A stretch of DNA of 64,000 nucleotides from SIAQ01 sp964484265 (GTDB lineage Bacteria; Planctomycetota; Planctomycetia; Gemmatales; Gemmataceae), in the NCBI GenBank assembly GCA_964484265.1, contig CAZAFH010000021.1, forward strand, positions 1 to 64,000. Reading direction: 5' to 3'. Position 1 is the stretch's first letter. Each line of letters opens with the position of its first letter. A program made the translations under genes and the position numbers. Shown piece after piece: positions 17,062 through 25,310 of the stretch. The notes below the pieces were generated by a model. It did not search any database, had not been told where the DNA came from, and was given only the letters and a program-made list of their open reading frames with translations.

Positions 17062-18933
17062 ATGCATGCCGATGGGTTCCTCAATCCGCATTTGCTCTGG
17101 GTGTTAGCCGCGCTGCCGGTCTGCGGATTGCTCATGGCCTATGCCGGGTGGCGGCGCGGGCAGGCGTTGGCGTTGCTCGGGGCGGCATCGCGGCGTTCGC
17201 TCGACATGAATCGCCGTGCACGCTGGATAATTGGCGCGTGCACGATGCTTGGGATCGCTCTCCTGGCACTGGCGAGTGCCGGGCCGCAGTGGGGCAGGGA
17301 TGCCGATGCCCAGTCGCGCGCGAGGCGCGACCTTTTCGTGCTTCTCGACCTGAGCCGAAGCATGGAAGCGGAACAACCGAGCCGATCGAAGCTGGCGTTG
17401 CAATCGCTAAGCGATTTGGCCGACGAGCTTGAGCGCAACGGCGGGCATCGCGTGGCTTTCGCTTGCTTCGCGGCCAAACCCCACCTGCTCTTCCCGTTTA
17501 CGCACGACACCGATCATCTGCGCCACGTACTGGGGCAGATCGCTGACCGCGACTATCCCTCGTTGGCGGTGAAAGATCCGATCTCCGGAACGCGCATCGG
17601 CGCCGCCCTCATGCTAGCGGTCGAGACCTGCCAGGTCGCGCGCGGCACAAAGCCGATCATCGTGTTGATCTCCGATGGCGATGACCCTGTTGACGACGGC
17701 GAATGGCGAACCGGCGCCCAGCTGGCCAGCGAACATCAGATCAAGGTGCATGTCGTCGGCGTTGGCGATCCTGTCAACGGCGACATCGTGCCGCACGGCC
17801 GTGAGCCGTTGCTCTTCGACGAGAAGCCGATTCACTCCAGGCTCAACGAAAAACTCCTGGCCGCGATCGCCGACCAGACGGGCGGGAGATACTACCCGGC
17901 TCGAACTTCGGCGCTGCCGCTTGGGGCCCTGATAGTCCACTTGCTGGAAGCCGAGGACCGGCGCGAGACGGCGCCGCTCGACCCGAAACTGCCGGCGTAC
18001 GAACAGCGATATGCGTGGTTTCTATTGCCAGCGATTCTTCTACTCGTCCTGGCGAGCACGCTCGGCGCTGGCCTTCGCCCGGCGACAGTATCCGGCGGTG
18101 TGACCTCTGCAAAGCCGCGAACGCCGTCGCGTTTACGATTGGCGGCGGCAATCGTTCTGGCTGTGGTTTGTATAAGTGCAGGCAATGGCACGGCGACGGA
18201 CGATCTCATCCGTCAGGGCAACGACGCGTTTGCCGCGAAGGATTTCGAGGCGGCGCTTCGGCTTTACGAACAGGCCGAGGCGCGCACGCATGATCCGGGC
18301 CTGGTGTCGTTCAACAAGGCCGTGAGTCTCTATCAACTTGGCCGACATCGCGAGACGGTCCCATGCTTTCGGCGAGTATTGGAAGACACCGAGGCGGGTC
18401 CGGCACGGCGAGCACGGGCGTGGTTTGATCTGGGCAATGCGCTCCTGATCAGCGCCGAGAACCGAGCCGACGAGCTCGCCGAGGCCGTGAGCGCTTACCG
18501 TGCCTGCCTGGCGCAACCCGACCTCGCGGATTCGCTGAAGGAAGGGGCTCGCCACAATCTTGAGATCGCACAGCTCCGCTGGCTGAAGGCCAGGCCTGCG
18601 TCCGTCGATCTCGGGAAGAAAAAGAAAGACGACGCCAGGCCGAAGGACTCGCCGAACCCCAATGAAAGCAAGGGGAAGAAGGAAATCTACGTTCCCGTCG
18701 AACCCGACCCGACCAAGAAATCCGACGAACAGGTTGTAATGAAGCCTGGCGGCGCCAACGACAAATTGCAGGCGGGCCGCGTGCTCGTCTTGCCCGATGA
18801 CGACGTCGTTCGGCCATTATCTCCGGAAGACACGCAGCGCACCCTCGAAGAGCTGGCACGGCGCATCGCGGCGGCGCGGCGGAACCTGCACCATTCGCTC
18901 GGGCCCGCACGCCTGCTGACGAAAGACTGGTGA
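17062..18933 (+). CDS. batB: BatB/BatC-like VWA plus TPR membrane protein
   Basis: A 623-residue protein. Two membrane segments near the N-terminus precede a VWA domain with DLSRSM, then a third membrane segment near 330-350. The rest carries a second hydrophobic segment and TPR units (QGNDAFAAKDFEAALRLYEQ; FNKAVSLYQLGRHRE), then a lysine-rich tail. BatB (VWA) and BatC (TPR) appear fused. Starts at 17056 and 17062 are both possible; the AAGGGGA at 17047-17053 is better spaced from 17062. It follows batA by 35 bases. Confidence 0.8.
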   Translation: MHADGFLNPHLLWVLAALPVCGLLMAYAGWRRGQALALLGAASRRSLDMNRRARWIIGACTMLGIALLALASAGPQWGRDADAQSRARRDLFVLLDLSRSMEAEQPSRSKLALQSLSDLADELERNGGHRVAFACFAAKPHLLFPFTHDTDHLRHVLGQIADRDYPSLAVKDPISGTRIGAALMLAVETCQVARGTKPIIVLISDGDDPVDDGEWRTGAQLASEHQIKVHVVGVGDPVNGDIVPHGREPLLFDEKPIHSRLNEKLLAAIADQTGGRYYPARTSALPLGALIVHLLEAEDRRETAPLDPKLPAYEQRYAWFLLPAILLLVLASTLGAGLRPATVSGGVTSAKPRTPSRLRLAAAIVLAVVCISAGNGTATDDLIRQGNDAFAAKDFEAALRLYEQAEARTHDPGLVSFNKAVSLYQLGRHRETVPCFRRVLEDTEAGPARRARAWFDLGNALLISAENRADELAEAVSAYRACLAQPDLADSLKEGARHNLEIAQLRWLKARPASVDLGKKKKDDARPKDSPNPNESKGKKEIYVPVEPDPTKKSDEQVVMKPGGANDKLQAGRVLVLPDDDVVRPLSPEDTQRTLEELARRIAAARRNLHHSLGPARLLTKDW

Positions 18934-18937
18934 TGCC

Positions 18938-19924
18938 ATGCGCCTCGTCGCGATTGTATGTTTGTTTGCCTTTTCCGCAATTGCGTTCGGGCAACCTTCG
19001 CCTGAGGATCCGCCCGCCGCGGATCGCCCGGTCGATTTCAGCAACATCGTCGGCAACTGGGCAATGCGGCTCGAGGCGACGCCGACCGAAGCGCGCGTCG
19101 AAGAGCCGATCACGCTGCGCGTCCTCCTCATCGGCGACGGTCCTGCCAAGTACGCTCCCAGCAGCAAGTACCTCAAGCTTTTCCCCGAATCATTTGAAAC
19201 GGATTTCTACCTCCAGGAAATGCGCGACGAGCATCGCGTCCTGCCCGAAGCCAAGACCTGGCTTTTCGTCTATCGGCTAAAGCCCAAGCACGAGAAGATT
19301 CGCGAGATCGATGGTATCACGTTGTGGTACTACAACCCAAATTCGCCGGGCAACCGGAAATTCATCCCGATCTTCGCGCCGCCCATCTCGATAACGGTTG
19401 GACCAAAGCAGACGCCAAAGATCGATGTCGAAGTCAAGGAGATCGTGTTGCCGAAGTCGTATTATGTCGTCCCGGACTCGGATGCGGTGATCGAGCGCGG
19501 CGTGCCGTTTACGATTTCTGGGCGTGATGTTGCGCTGGCTCTCGGCCTGCCGCCGGTGCTTTGCGGCTTGTTCGTTTTCGGCTGGCGGCTCTGTTTTCCG
19601 ACGGGTGCCGCGAGAGCCAGGTGGATTCGCCGGCACGCGGCGAGGGTAGCGTTCTTGGCGTTGCACCAGCCACGCGCTGCCATTGTTCAGTATCTTGCCG
19701 ACCGCGTCGACTTCGAACCGCGTGATCCGACTCCGGCGGAGGCAGGCGAATTTCTACGGCGGCGAGGTTGCGCCGCTACCGCCTGCTCGGCGGTCGAGCG
19801 CTTCTTCACGGCATGCGATGCCGGTCGCTTCTCAGGGACGCCTATCGGCGATCGCCAACACCTTGTGGACCTGGCACGCCAGGTGATCGAAGTATTGGAG
19901 GCCGATCCATGCCTGCAATCCTGA
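18938..19924 (+). CDS. batD: BatD-like secreted/membrane protein
   Basis: A 328-residue protein with a signal peptide (1-18), a beta-rich outer region carrying TPTEARVEEPITLRVLL (typical of oxygen-tolerance BatD proteins), a membrane segment near 200-220 and a cytoplasmic helical tail. It starts 4 bases after the batB-like stop and overlaps the next gene by 16 bases. It is shorter than many BatD proteins, and the assignment rests largely on operon position. Confidence 0.68.
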   Translation: MRLVAIVCLFAFSAIAFGQPSPEDPPAADRPVDFSNIVGNWAMRLEATPTEARVEEPITLRVLLIGDGPAKYAPSSKYLKLFPESFETDFYLQEMRDEHRVLPEAKTWLFVYRLKPKHEKIREIDGITLWYYNPNSPGNRKFIPIFAPPISITVGPKQTPKIDVEVKEIVLPKSYYVVPDSDAVIERGVPFTISGRDVALALGLPPVLCGLFVFGWRLCFPTGAARARWIRRHAARVAFLALHQPRAAIVQYLADRVDFEPRDPTPAEAGEFLRRRGCAATACSAVERFFTACDAGRFSGTPIGDRQHLVDLARQVIEVLEADPCLQS

Positions 19925-20712
19925 TCGGTTGGACATTGTTGTTCAGTTCGTACGCACCTCCGCCAAGCGACGAAGAAATCGTGGCTGCGGCGACGAGGGA
20001 ATTCGACGCTGGCGTTCGGCACAAGCGCCGCTTTTTCGAGGCGCGGAAACACTACGAATCAGCTGCCAACGCTTATTTTCACCTGCACCAACGCGGGGTT
20101 CGCAACGTCGAATTGTATCGCGGCCTCGGAAATGCGTGGGCGCTGGCGGACCGCTGGCCCGATGCGATCTGGGCCTGCCAGATGGGCCTCGCGCTGGCGC
20201 CAAACGACGCGCCGTTGCGCGAGCATCTCGCCGATCTCCGGGCAATGGTGCTGCTTCCGCCCGACGGTCAAGGCCGAACGCCGCCGGACCGCTGGCCTAT
20301 GTGGCTCCCACGCCTTACCGCCCGCGCTTCCTGGTGGATTGCGGTCGTCGCTTACTGCCTCGTTTGCTGCGCCATCGCAGGTTGCGTTCTGTTTCGAACA
20401 CGCCGGTCGATCGGTTTCGGCGCCTCGGCTCTAATTGTCGCCGTCCTCGCCAGCGTCAGCCTTTGGCTCGCCCTGGATCGGCAGCGCCTGGATCGCGAAA
20501 CACCCCTTGGCGTTCTGATCGACAACACGCCGTTTCGTACTGGCAATGGCAATGGCTATCCCCAGCATCAAAGCGTCCCCGTGCTCCTGCGCGGAATTGA
20601 GTCTCGCGTCCTCCACCGTCGCGGTGAATGGTTGCAGGTAGCGCTATCAACGGGTGAAATCGGCTGGGTTCCGAATGCGAGCGTGCTCGTCGTCCGCCTG
20701 GAAACCGAGTGA
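19909..20712 (+). CDS. batE: BatE-like TPR and SH3-domain membrane protein
   Basis: A 267-residue protein: signal or anchor segment, then a TPR-like region (ARKHYESAANAYFHL, LYRGLGNAWALADRWPDAIWAC), two membrane segments (about 143-165 and 170-186), then a bacterial SH3-like end (VPVLLRGIESRVLHRRGEWLQVALSTGEIGWV, shown here only in outline by its WLQV and GEIGWV strands). This is the BatE arrangement. TTGGAGG at 19896-19902 supports the start. It closes the operon and converges with the GT9 gene at 20715. Confidence 0.75.
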   Translation: MPAILIGWTLLFSSYAPPPSDEEIVAAATREFDAGVRHKRRFFEARKHYESAANAYFHLHQRGVRNVELYRGLGNAWALADRWPDAIWACQMGLALAPNDAPLREHLADLRAMVLLPPDGQGRTPPDRWPMWLPRLTARASWWIAVVAYCLVCCAIAGCVLFRTRRSIGFGASALIVAVLASVSLWLALDRQRLDRETPLGVLIDNTPFRTGNGNGYPQHQSVPVLLRGIESRVLHRRGEWLQVALSTGEIGWVPNASVLVVRLETE

Positions 20713-20714
20713 TG

Positions 20715-21788
20715 CTACGCGCTGCGCACATCGATCTGCCGAGCGCTTCGCAAAGTGCGTTCCAGTGCAGGCCAAAGGCGGTCCGGTGTTAGCTCGGCCA
20801 TGCAGATCATCTTATTGCACGTCTTGAGATAGCTGCCCTTGCACGCGACCGATGTCTCCACGGCCTGCGCGAGTTGGCCATACGGCCCGGTGCGTTCGAC
20901 GAGCGTGCAGGTATAAGGGGCGACGACGGGCCGACCGAGCGCGACCGCCAAATGCAGCGGACCGGTGTCGTTGGCGATCATCACGTCTGTTTCGCTTAGT
21001 AGCGCGACGAGTTGAGGCAAGGTCGTCTTGCCCGTGAGTTGAATTTTCGATCCGACGATCTGCCGAGCTGCGTCCTCCGCGAGCGAAGCCTCTTCCGGCG
21101 CGCCGACGAGAATTGCCGTGCCGCCGAACTGACTCTGTGCGCGATTGACAAGAGCGGCGAAATGTTCCGGCGGCCAGCGCTTCGTCAGCCAGCGCGAGCC
21201 GACACCAACCGCCAGCCAGGGCCGAGGCATTGGAGTCAACGTGTTGATCGCCCAGGCGCGCGCCATCGGCTGCACGGGCACATCGAATCGCTTCACCGCC
21301 GGCGCGTCGCCCAGCGCTTCAATGACTCGCCAGTAGCGATCGACCGCGAGCGTGACATCCGTACGATCGTCGATGCGATGCGTGTACGCAAGAGACGCTC
21401 CTTCGCGTGCCGAGGCCAGGCCGATGCGGACCGCCGCACCGGTCGCGCGCGTCATGATGCCCGTGCGTAGAAGTCCCTGAAGGTCGATGACGAGATCGAA
21501 ACGCTGCTGGCGAAGCTCGCGCAGAAATCGCAGGAACGTGACGCTGCCCGTCAGCACGTTCTTCCGAATGGCGCCGCGATCGAACGTGATGATGCTGTTG
21601 AGATCGACATGCCCTTCGAGTATCGGCGCGTAGAATTTGTTGACAATCCAGGAGATTTGGGCAAGGGGAAAGCGCTGACGCAGAGCGGATAAGACAGGTA
21701 GTGCGTGGGCAATATCGCCCAGCGCGCTCGGCTTGATGATGGCGATACTTGCTGGCGTGTGCTGAAGCTCAATGGTCCGCGTCAACAT
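20715..21788 (-). CDS. Glycosyltransferase family 9, heptosyltransferase-like
   Basis: A 357-residue GT-B-fold enzyme. IIKPSALGDIAHALPVLSAL (about 18-37) is the GT9 N-terminal signature, and MIANDTGPLHLAVALGRPVV is the C-terminal donor-binding block. The family adds heptose or related sugars to lipopolysaccharide core at the inner face of the membrane. WaaC or WaaF identity cannot be decided. Confidence 0.9.
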   Translation of the reverse strand: MLTRTIELQHTPASIAIIKPSALGDIAHALPVLSALRQRFPLAQISWIVNKFYAPILEGHVDLNSIITFDRGAIRKNVLTGSVTFLRFLRELRQQRFDLVIDLQGLLRTGIMTRATGAAVRIGLASAREGASLAYTHRIDDRTDVTLAVDRYWRVIEALGDAPAVKRFDVPVQPMARAWAINTLTPMPRPWLAVGVGSRWLTKRWPPEHFAALVNRAQSQFGGTAILVGAPEEASLAEDAARQIVGSKIQLTGKTTLPQLVALLSETDVMIANDTGPLHLAVALGRPVVAPYTCTLVERTGPYGQLAQAVETSVACKGSYLKTCNKMICMAELTPDRLWPALERTLRSARQIDVRSA

Positions 21789-21880
21789 TTGGCGAATCCC
21801 TTCGCGCGATCGATTGCAATCTCGCTCGCCACAGGCGAACGGCTAAGTGACGCTCGAAAAAGAACTTCCCGATTTGCATT

Positions 21881-21940
21881 TGCCGCTTGCGGCTTAGCGC
21901 TCAACAGGGCACCATGCTGAGCGCTAAGCCGCAAGCGGCA
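21881..21940. repeat. Perfect 23-bp inverted repeat
   Basis: Arms 21881-21903 and 21918-21940 are exact reverse complements around a 14-base loop. Related sequence occurs in the 3' coding end at 15907-15931 and, in worn form, at 51337-51358. It lies between the GT9 gene start and the MFS gene stop, both on the minus strand, so it may also end MFS transcription. Confidence 0.8.
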
Positions 21941-21967
21941 GACACGGAAGTTATTTTTCAAGCCGCC

Positions 21968-23329
21968 CTAAACGGCCTTTGGCTCGGAGTGCCGAATCTT
22001 TGGCAGCATGGGCAGCATGCATACTAACAAAAACGCGCCGGCGATGTAAGGCAGAAGATGCGTGTCGGTTGCCTTGTACAGCGTCACGCCGAAAACCGGG
22101 CCGAGAATTCGTGCGAGCGCCGACGCCGACTGATTGACGCCGAGGATCTCGCCCTGACGGTCCGCCGATGTCCGCCGCGAGATCAGCGCCTGGGCCGACG
22201 GCGTGACAAAGGCAAACCCCACCACGGCTGCGATAAGCGCGAGGTAGAGCACCGGCTGATGCCAACCTGGCGCGTCAGGTATGTCGGTCGTTCCCGGATT
22301 CGCGGCGCGAAATTCAGCCAGCCGCACCGCGGCATCCCAACTCAGCCAACCTAGAAGGGCGACGCCGACCGCCATGCACGCAATGCCCACGCCGATAAAC
22401 GTCGGCTCGCTGACGCGCGACGCCAGCCGGCGATACAGCACGCCCTGGGTAAGCATCAGCACGAAGCCGATGAACGCGAAGATCAGAAAGCTATTGTGCT
22501 CGTCAAAGTGAAACGTGTCGCGCAGGAAAAGCGACAGCGTCACTTCGAAGGCGCCAAAGCCCAGGCTCGCCATGAAGAAGACGAGAATGACCGGACCGAT
22601 TGCCGAATCGGTGAGTGCGTGATGCAGGGCGGAGGGATCGAGGATGTGCTTTCGCGTCGTGGAGTCGCCATTGAAGACGCGCGTCTCGGGCAGCAGCACG
22701 AGACCCAGAAGCCAGGCCAATCCCGACAAACCCGCCGCCGTGTAGCCGATGATCGGCATCTGGTCGCCGCTGAAATAAAGACACGCGAAGCCGATGAGCG
22801 GCCCGAACGTGAAGCCGATGCCGAAGGCGGCTCCGATCAGCGCCATGCCGTGCTTGCGTTTTTCCGGCGCCGTCGAATCCGCGATCACCGCCTGGGCGGT
22901 CGAAATCGTCGCCCCCGCAACCCCAGCTCCTATGCGTGCAGCGAAAAACAGAGCCAACGCCAGGGCCGCATTGGTCTCCGGCGATAGCGAAGCGGCGTAG
23001 CCGAACAGGCCATAAAACGCGACCGACCCGAGCAAGCCAACCAGCAAAACCGGGCGGCGGCCGATGCGGTCAGAAAGCCGGCCCCAAATCGGCGCGAACA
23101 AGAACTGCATCAGCGAAAACGACGACATCAGCAACCCGACGACCAGGCCGATCTCCCATGTCGCGGCGGGCAGGACTGTTCGCACATAGCCTTCCGCGAT
23201 GCGAGGCAGAAGCGGCAAAATAATGCCGAAGCCCAGCAGATCAATGAAGACGACAAGAAAAACAATAAACATGGCCGAGCGGTTCGATCGCGGTTCGGCA
23301 GGTGTGGCTTGAGTGGCAGGTGTTTCCAT
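21968..23329 (-). CDS. MFS transporter, drug-efflux type (TetA-like)
   Basis: About 453 residues, full length for a 12-segment major facilitator. FIVFLVVFIDLLGFGIILPLLP opens the first helix as in tetracycline-efflux-type transporters, and GRLSDRIGRRPVLL is the classic loop 2-3 signature. It should export small molecules using the proton gradient; the substrate is unknown. A GTG at 23347 is an alternative start; neither has a clear ribosome-binding site. Confidence 0.85.
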   Translation of the reverse strand: METPATQATPAEPRSNRSAMFIVFLVVFIDLLGFGIILPLLPRIAEGYVRTVLPAATWEIGLVVGLLMSSFSLMQFLFAPIWGRLSDRIGRRPVLLVGLLGSVAFYGLFGYAASLSPETNAALALALFFAARIGAGVAGATISTAQAVIADSTAPEKRKHGMALIGAAFGIGFTFGPLIGFACLYFSGDQMPIIGYTAAGLSGLAWLLGLVLLPETRVFNGDSTTRKHILDPSALHHALTDSAIGPVILVFFMASLGFGAFEVTLSLFLRDTFHFDEHNSFLIFAFIGFVLMLTQGVLYRRLASRVSEPTFIGVGIACMAVGVALLGWLSWDAAVRLAEFRAANPGTTDIPDAPGWHQPVLYLALIAAVVGFAFVTPSAQALISRRTSADRQGEILGVNQSASALARILGPVFGVTLYKATDTHLLPYIAGAFLLVCMLPMLPKIRHSEPKAV

Positions 23330-23461
23330 GATTGGTCGGCGGTTCACTCAGTGTGGCAGTACGGGTGGGAACGCGGATAAGAATAGTTTACGAATTCAAC
23401 CGCAAAGAAGCCCGCGCAGGCATCGGCACTTTTCAAGCTCCGTAAGGGCCGAAACGGATGA

Positions 23462-23467
23462 TATAAT
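23462..23467 (+). promoter_or_regulatory. Possible -10 box
   Basis: An exact TATAAT lies upstream of the small overlapping pair at 23498-24317. I find no good -35 at normal spacing. Confidence 0.3.
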
Positions 23468-23497
23468 AAAAACAGGAAAAGATTAGAGGAATCGCTC

Positions 23498-23704
23498 CTG
23501 GGACGTAAAAGCGACATCCGAGAGATCGACGCCATTGCCAAGAAATTCGGCATGGATCCGGAAACGCGACAAGAGTTTGGTGATTTCATCGAAGAGTGCA
23601 AACGGATCGGCGATCGCGGCACCAAAAACTCGCGTGGGGATTTCACCTGGAGCGAATTGGAAAAAAAGGCACGCGAATTTCTCGGTCAGGATGGTTCAAA
23701 CTGA
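23498..23704 (+). CDS. Small acidic protein, possible toxin-tail remnant
   Basis: An open frame encoding about 68 residues that reads like a real protein: SDIREIDAIAKKFG, then RQEFGDFIEECK, then GDRGTKNSRGDFTW and a helical end. From memory, very similar tails close RHS or other polymorphic-toxin-type proteins. There is no ATG before the middle; the best start is CTG at 23498, eight bases after an AGAGG. It may instead be the surviving end of a larger, lost gene. Its stop lies inside the next gene, whose ATG at 23691 overlaps it by 14 bases. Confidence 0.45.
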   Translation: MGRKSDIREIDAIAKKFGMDPETRQEFGDFIEECKRIGDRGTKNSRGDFTWSELEKKAREFLGQDGSN

Positions 23705-24317
23705 AAACGCCTGCCAAGAGAATGAATTTATGTTGGGAACAATCGACTTCCGTGGCACGCATCAAGAATCGGCCGACTGCTTCATGCTCGAAGTCGCGGT
23801 CCAGCAACTTGTGGGCCAGCCTTTCTTGCAATTTCGTTTTTCCTATGGCGACGAAATGACGGTGCATCTCGGCGAACCCAAGGCCTATTCTTCGCCAAAA
23901 ATGAAACATCTGACCAAAGGCTCGTACATCCTCGCGCTGCGGGCTTCGAATTGGTATCTCACCGCAGCAGGGCGACCCGTGCCGGTTGTAGGCGGAAACG
24001 ACGATTCGCCTCAGTTCGCAGAAGGCGTAGTGCCATTAACTCCGGAAGCGGTGGAGCGAGCAGATTACGTAAAGCGTGACGCTATCGTCACGTCGGTGGT
24101 TATATCTGAATGCCAAAATGGTTTCGCGTTGTCGCTGTCGTTCTCCGATGGTTCGCTGCTGCGCGTATTGCCAAGCCATGCACAATCGCCTGATACCGGC
24201 GGCGATGTCGCGGATTGGGAGTTGTTTACGCCATACCAGCGTGTGTTGACTGTCGGCCCTGGTTCGCGCTGGTGCTATCTGCCGTCTCGACAGACCGAGA
24301 CTGCAAACATCCTTTGA
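23691..24317 (+). CDS. Unknown protein overlapping the small toxin-tail-like frame
   Basis: A 208-residue cytoplasmic protein of no family I can name. It is beta-rich with features such as FMLEVAVQQLVGQPFLQF and, near the end, WELFTPYQRVLTVGPG. The 14-base overlap with the upstream frame suggests translational coupling. If the upstream piece is a toxin tail, this would be in the position of an immunity protein; that is inference from arrangement. An internal ATG at about 23730 is an alternative start. Confidence 0.6.
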   Translation: MVQTENACQENEFMLGTIDFRGTHQESADCFMLEVAVQQLVGQPFLQFRFSYGDEMTVHLGEPKAYSSPKMKHLTKGSYILALRASNWYLTAAGRPVPVVGGNDDSPQFAEGVVPLTPEAVERADYVKRDAIVTSVVISECQNGFALSLSFSDGSLLRVLPSHAQSPDTGGDVADWELFTPYQRVLTVGPGSRWCYLPSRQTETANIL

Positions 24318-24335
24318 CACGCCATTGACCGGTCT

Positions 24336-25007
24336 CTACTTCTTCAGCACCTTGCCTATCGCCGTTGCCACGCGTTCTGCCAACGCCTCCGAGCCTTTGG
24401 CCGAAAAGTGCACGTTCACCGGCATCTGGATCTTGTCAAGTTGCGGCAAGGCGAAAGCGTACAGGTCGTTGATGGCGATGCCGTTCTCGTCCATGATCTT
24501 TTTCGCGACGGCGTTGTACGCGATCACGTCGGCATTCTTGCGCGGCGGGTTCAGCTTGCCCTCGGGCACGGGAGTCGTGCTGGCCCAGATGAGCGTCGCG
24601 CCGGTGGCTTTCATCGTCTTCACCAGTTGCCTAAGGTTCTTCTCGTATTCGTCGATGGGCACCTGGTGTTTGCCCGTGCCGAGCTTGAGGTCGTGCAGGC
24701 CCCAGTTGAAATGGATGACGTTCCACTTGCCGTCGCCCAGCCATTTGTCGATCTTCTTGGTGCCGTTATCGGAAGGCCCGCCATTCTCGGGGATGCGATG
24801 GACGTTCGCCTTGCCGGCGAGCAGCTTGCGCGTTGGTGCGGTGTAGCCGATCGAAATCGAATCGCCGATGATCAGCACGCGAGGCAGATTGGGATCGTCC
24901 TTGACCACGTCAGGAGCGGCTTTCTTTTTCTTCTTATCCTGTGCCGAACTGCTGTCGGAAAGGAAGACGCAGGTCGCGGCGAGGAGAATGGCAAACACAA
25001 ATCTCAT
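24336..25007 (-). CDS. Secreted SGNH/GDSL-type hydrolase
   Basis: A 223-residue protein with a signal peptide (1-22) and a lysine-rich linker. The SGNH blocks are visible: IIGDSISIGY (nucleophile serine), a glycine before NGGPSDN, HFNWGLHDL (block III) and VHFSAKG (catalytic histidine, block V). Planctomycetes carry many such enzymes as acyl or carbohydrate esterases. The substrate is not predictable. Confidence 0.85.
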   Translation of the reverse strand: MRFVFAILLAATCVFLSDSSSAQDKKKKKAAPDVVKDDPNLPRVLIIGDSISIGYTAPTRKLLAGKANVHRIPENGGPSDNGTKKIDKWLGDGKWNVIHFNWGLHDLKLGTGKHQVPIDEYEKNLRQLVKTMKATGATLIWASTTPVPEGKLNPPRKNADVIAYNAVAKKIMDENGIAINDLYAFALPQLDKIQMPVNVHFSAKGSEALAERVATAIGKVLKK

Positions 25008-25310
25008 GGTGGTGTCCCTCTTAATTCTACTTCGCTGGATTCGTAAATATGAACTCCGTAACCGCTGGTCTGCAATGCAATCGCTCCCCTCTCCCGCCGG
25101 GAGAGGGGTAGGGGGTGAGGGTCGCCTGGCTTTTGCTAAGTTGCATAAGTTTCCGCGAAGGTTCTCGACTGTAAATATACTGAAACGGCGCGAGTCAAGC
25201 GTCCCTCACCCCCGGCCCCTCTCCCGGAGGGAGAGGGGAGAAAGTAGCGCTGTAGTATTAATAGTGTTGAGCTACACTCAATCTACGCCTTCCGGCAAGA
25301 ATGTCTCTGC
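25008..25310. other. Intergenic region dominated by an inverted repeat element
   Basis: Apart from the 25085-25238 element the gap holds nothing I recognise. It lies upstream of the SGNH gene and downstream of the GT39 gene, both on the minus strand. Confidence 0.5.
25085..25238. repeat. Inverted-repeat element with self-palindromic ends
   Basis: Two 36-base ends, 25085-25120 and 25203-25238, are inverted copies with about three differences. Each end is itself a hairpin built on CCCCTCTCCC and GGGAGAGGGG. The 82-base centre is unrelated AT-richer sequence. The structure is like a small non-coding mobile element or a composite REP unit. No coding capacity. Confidence 0.75.
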
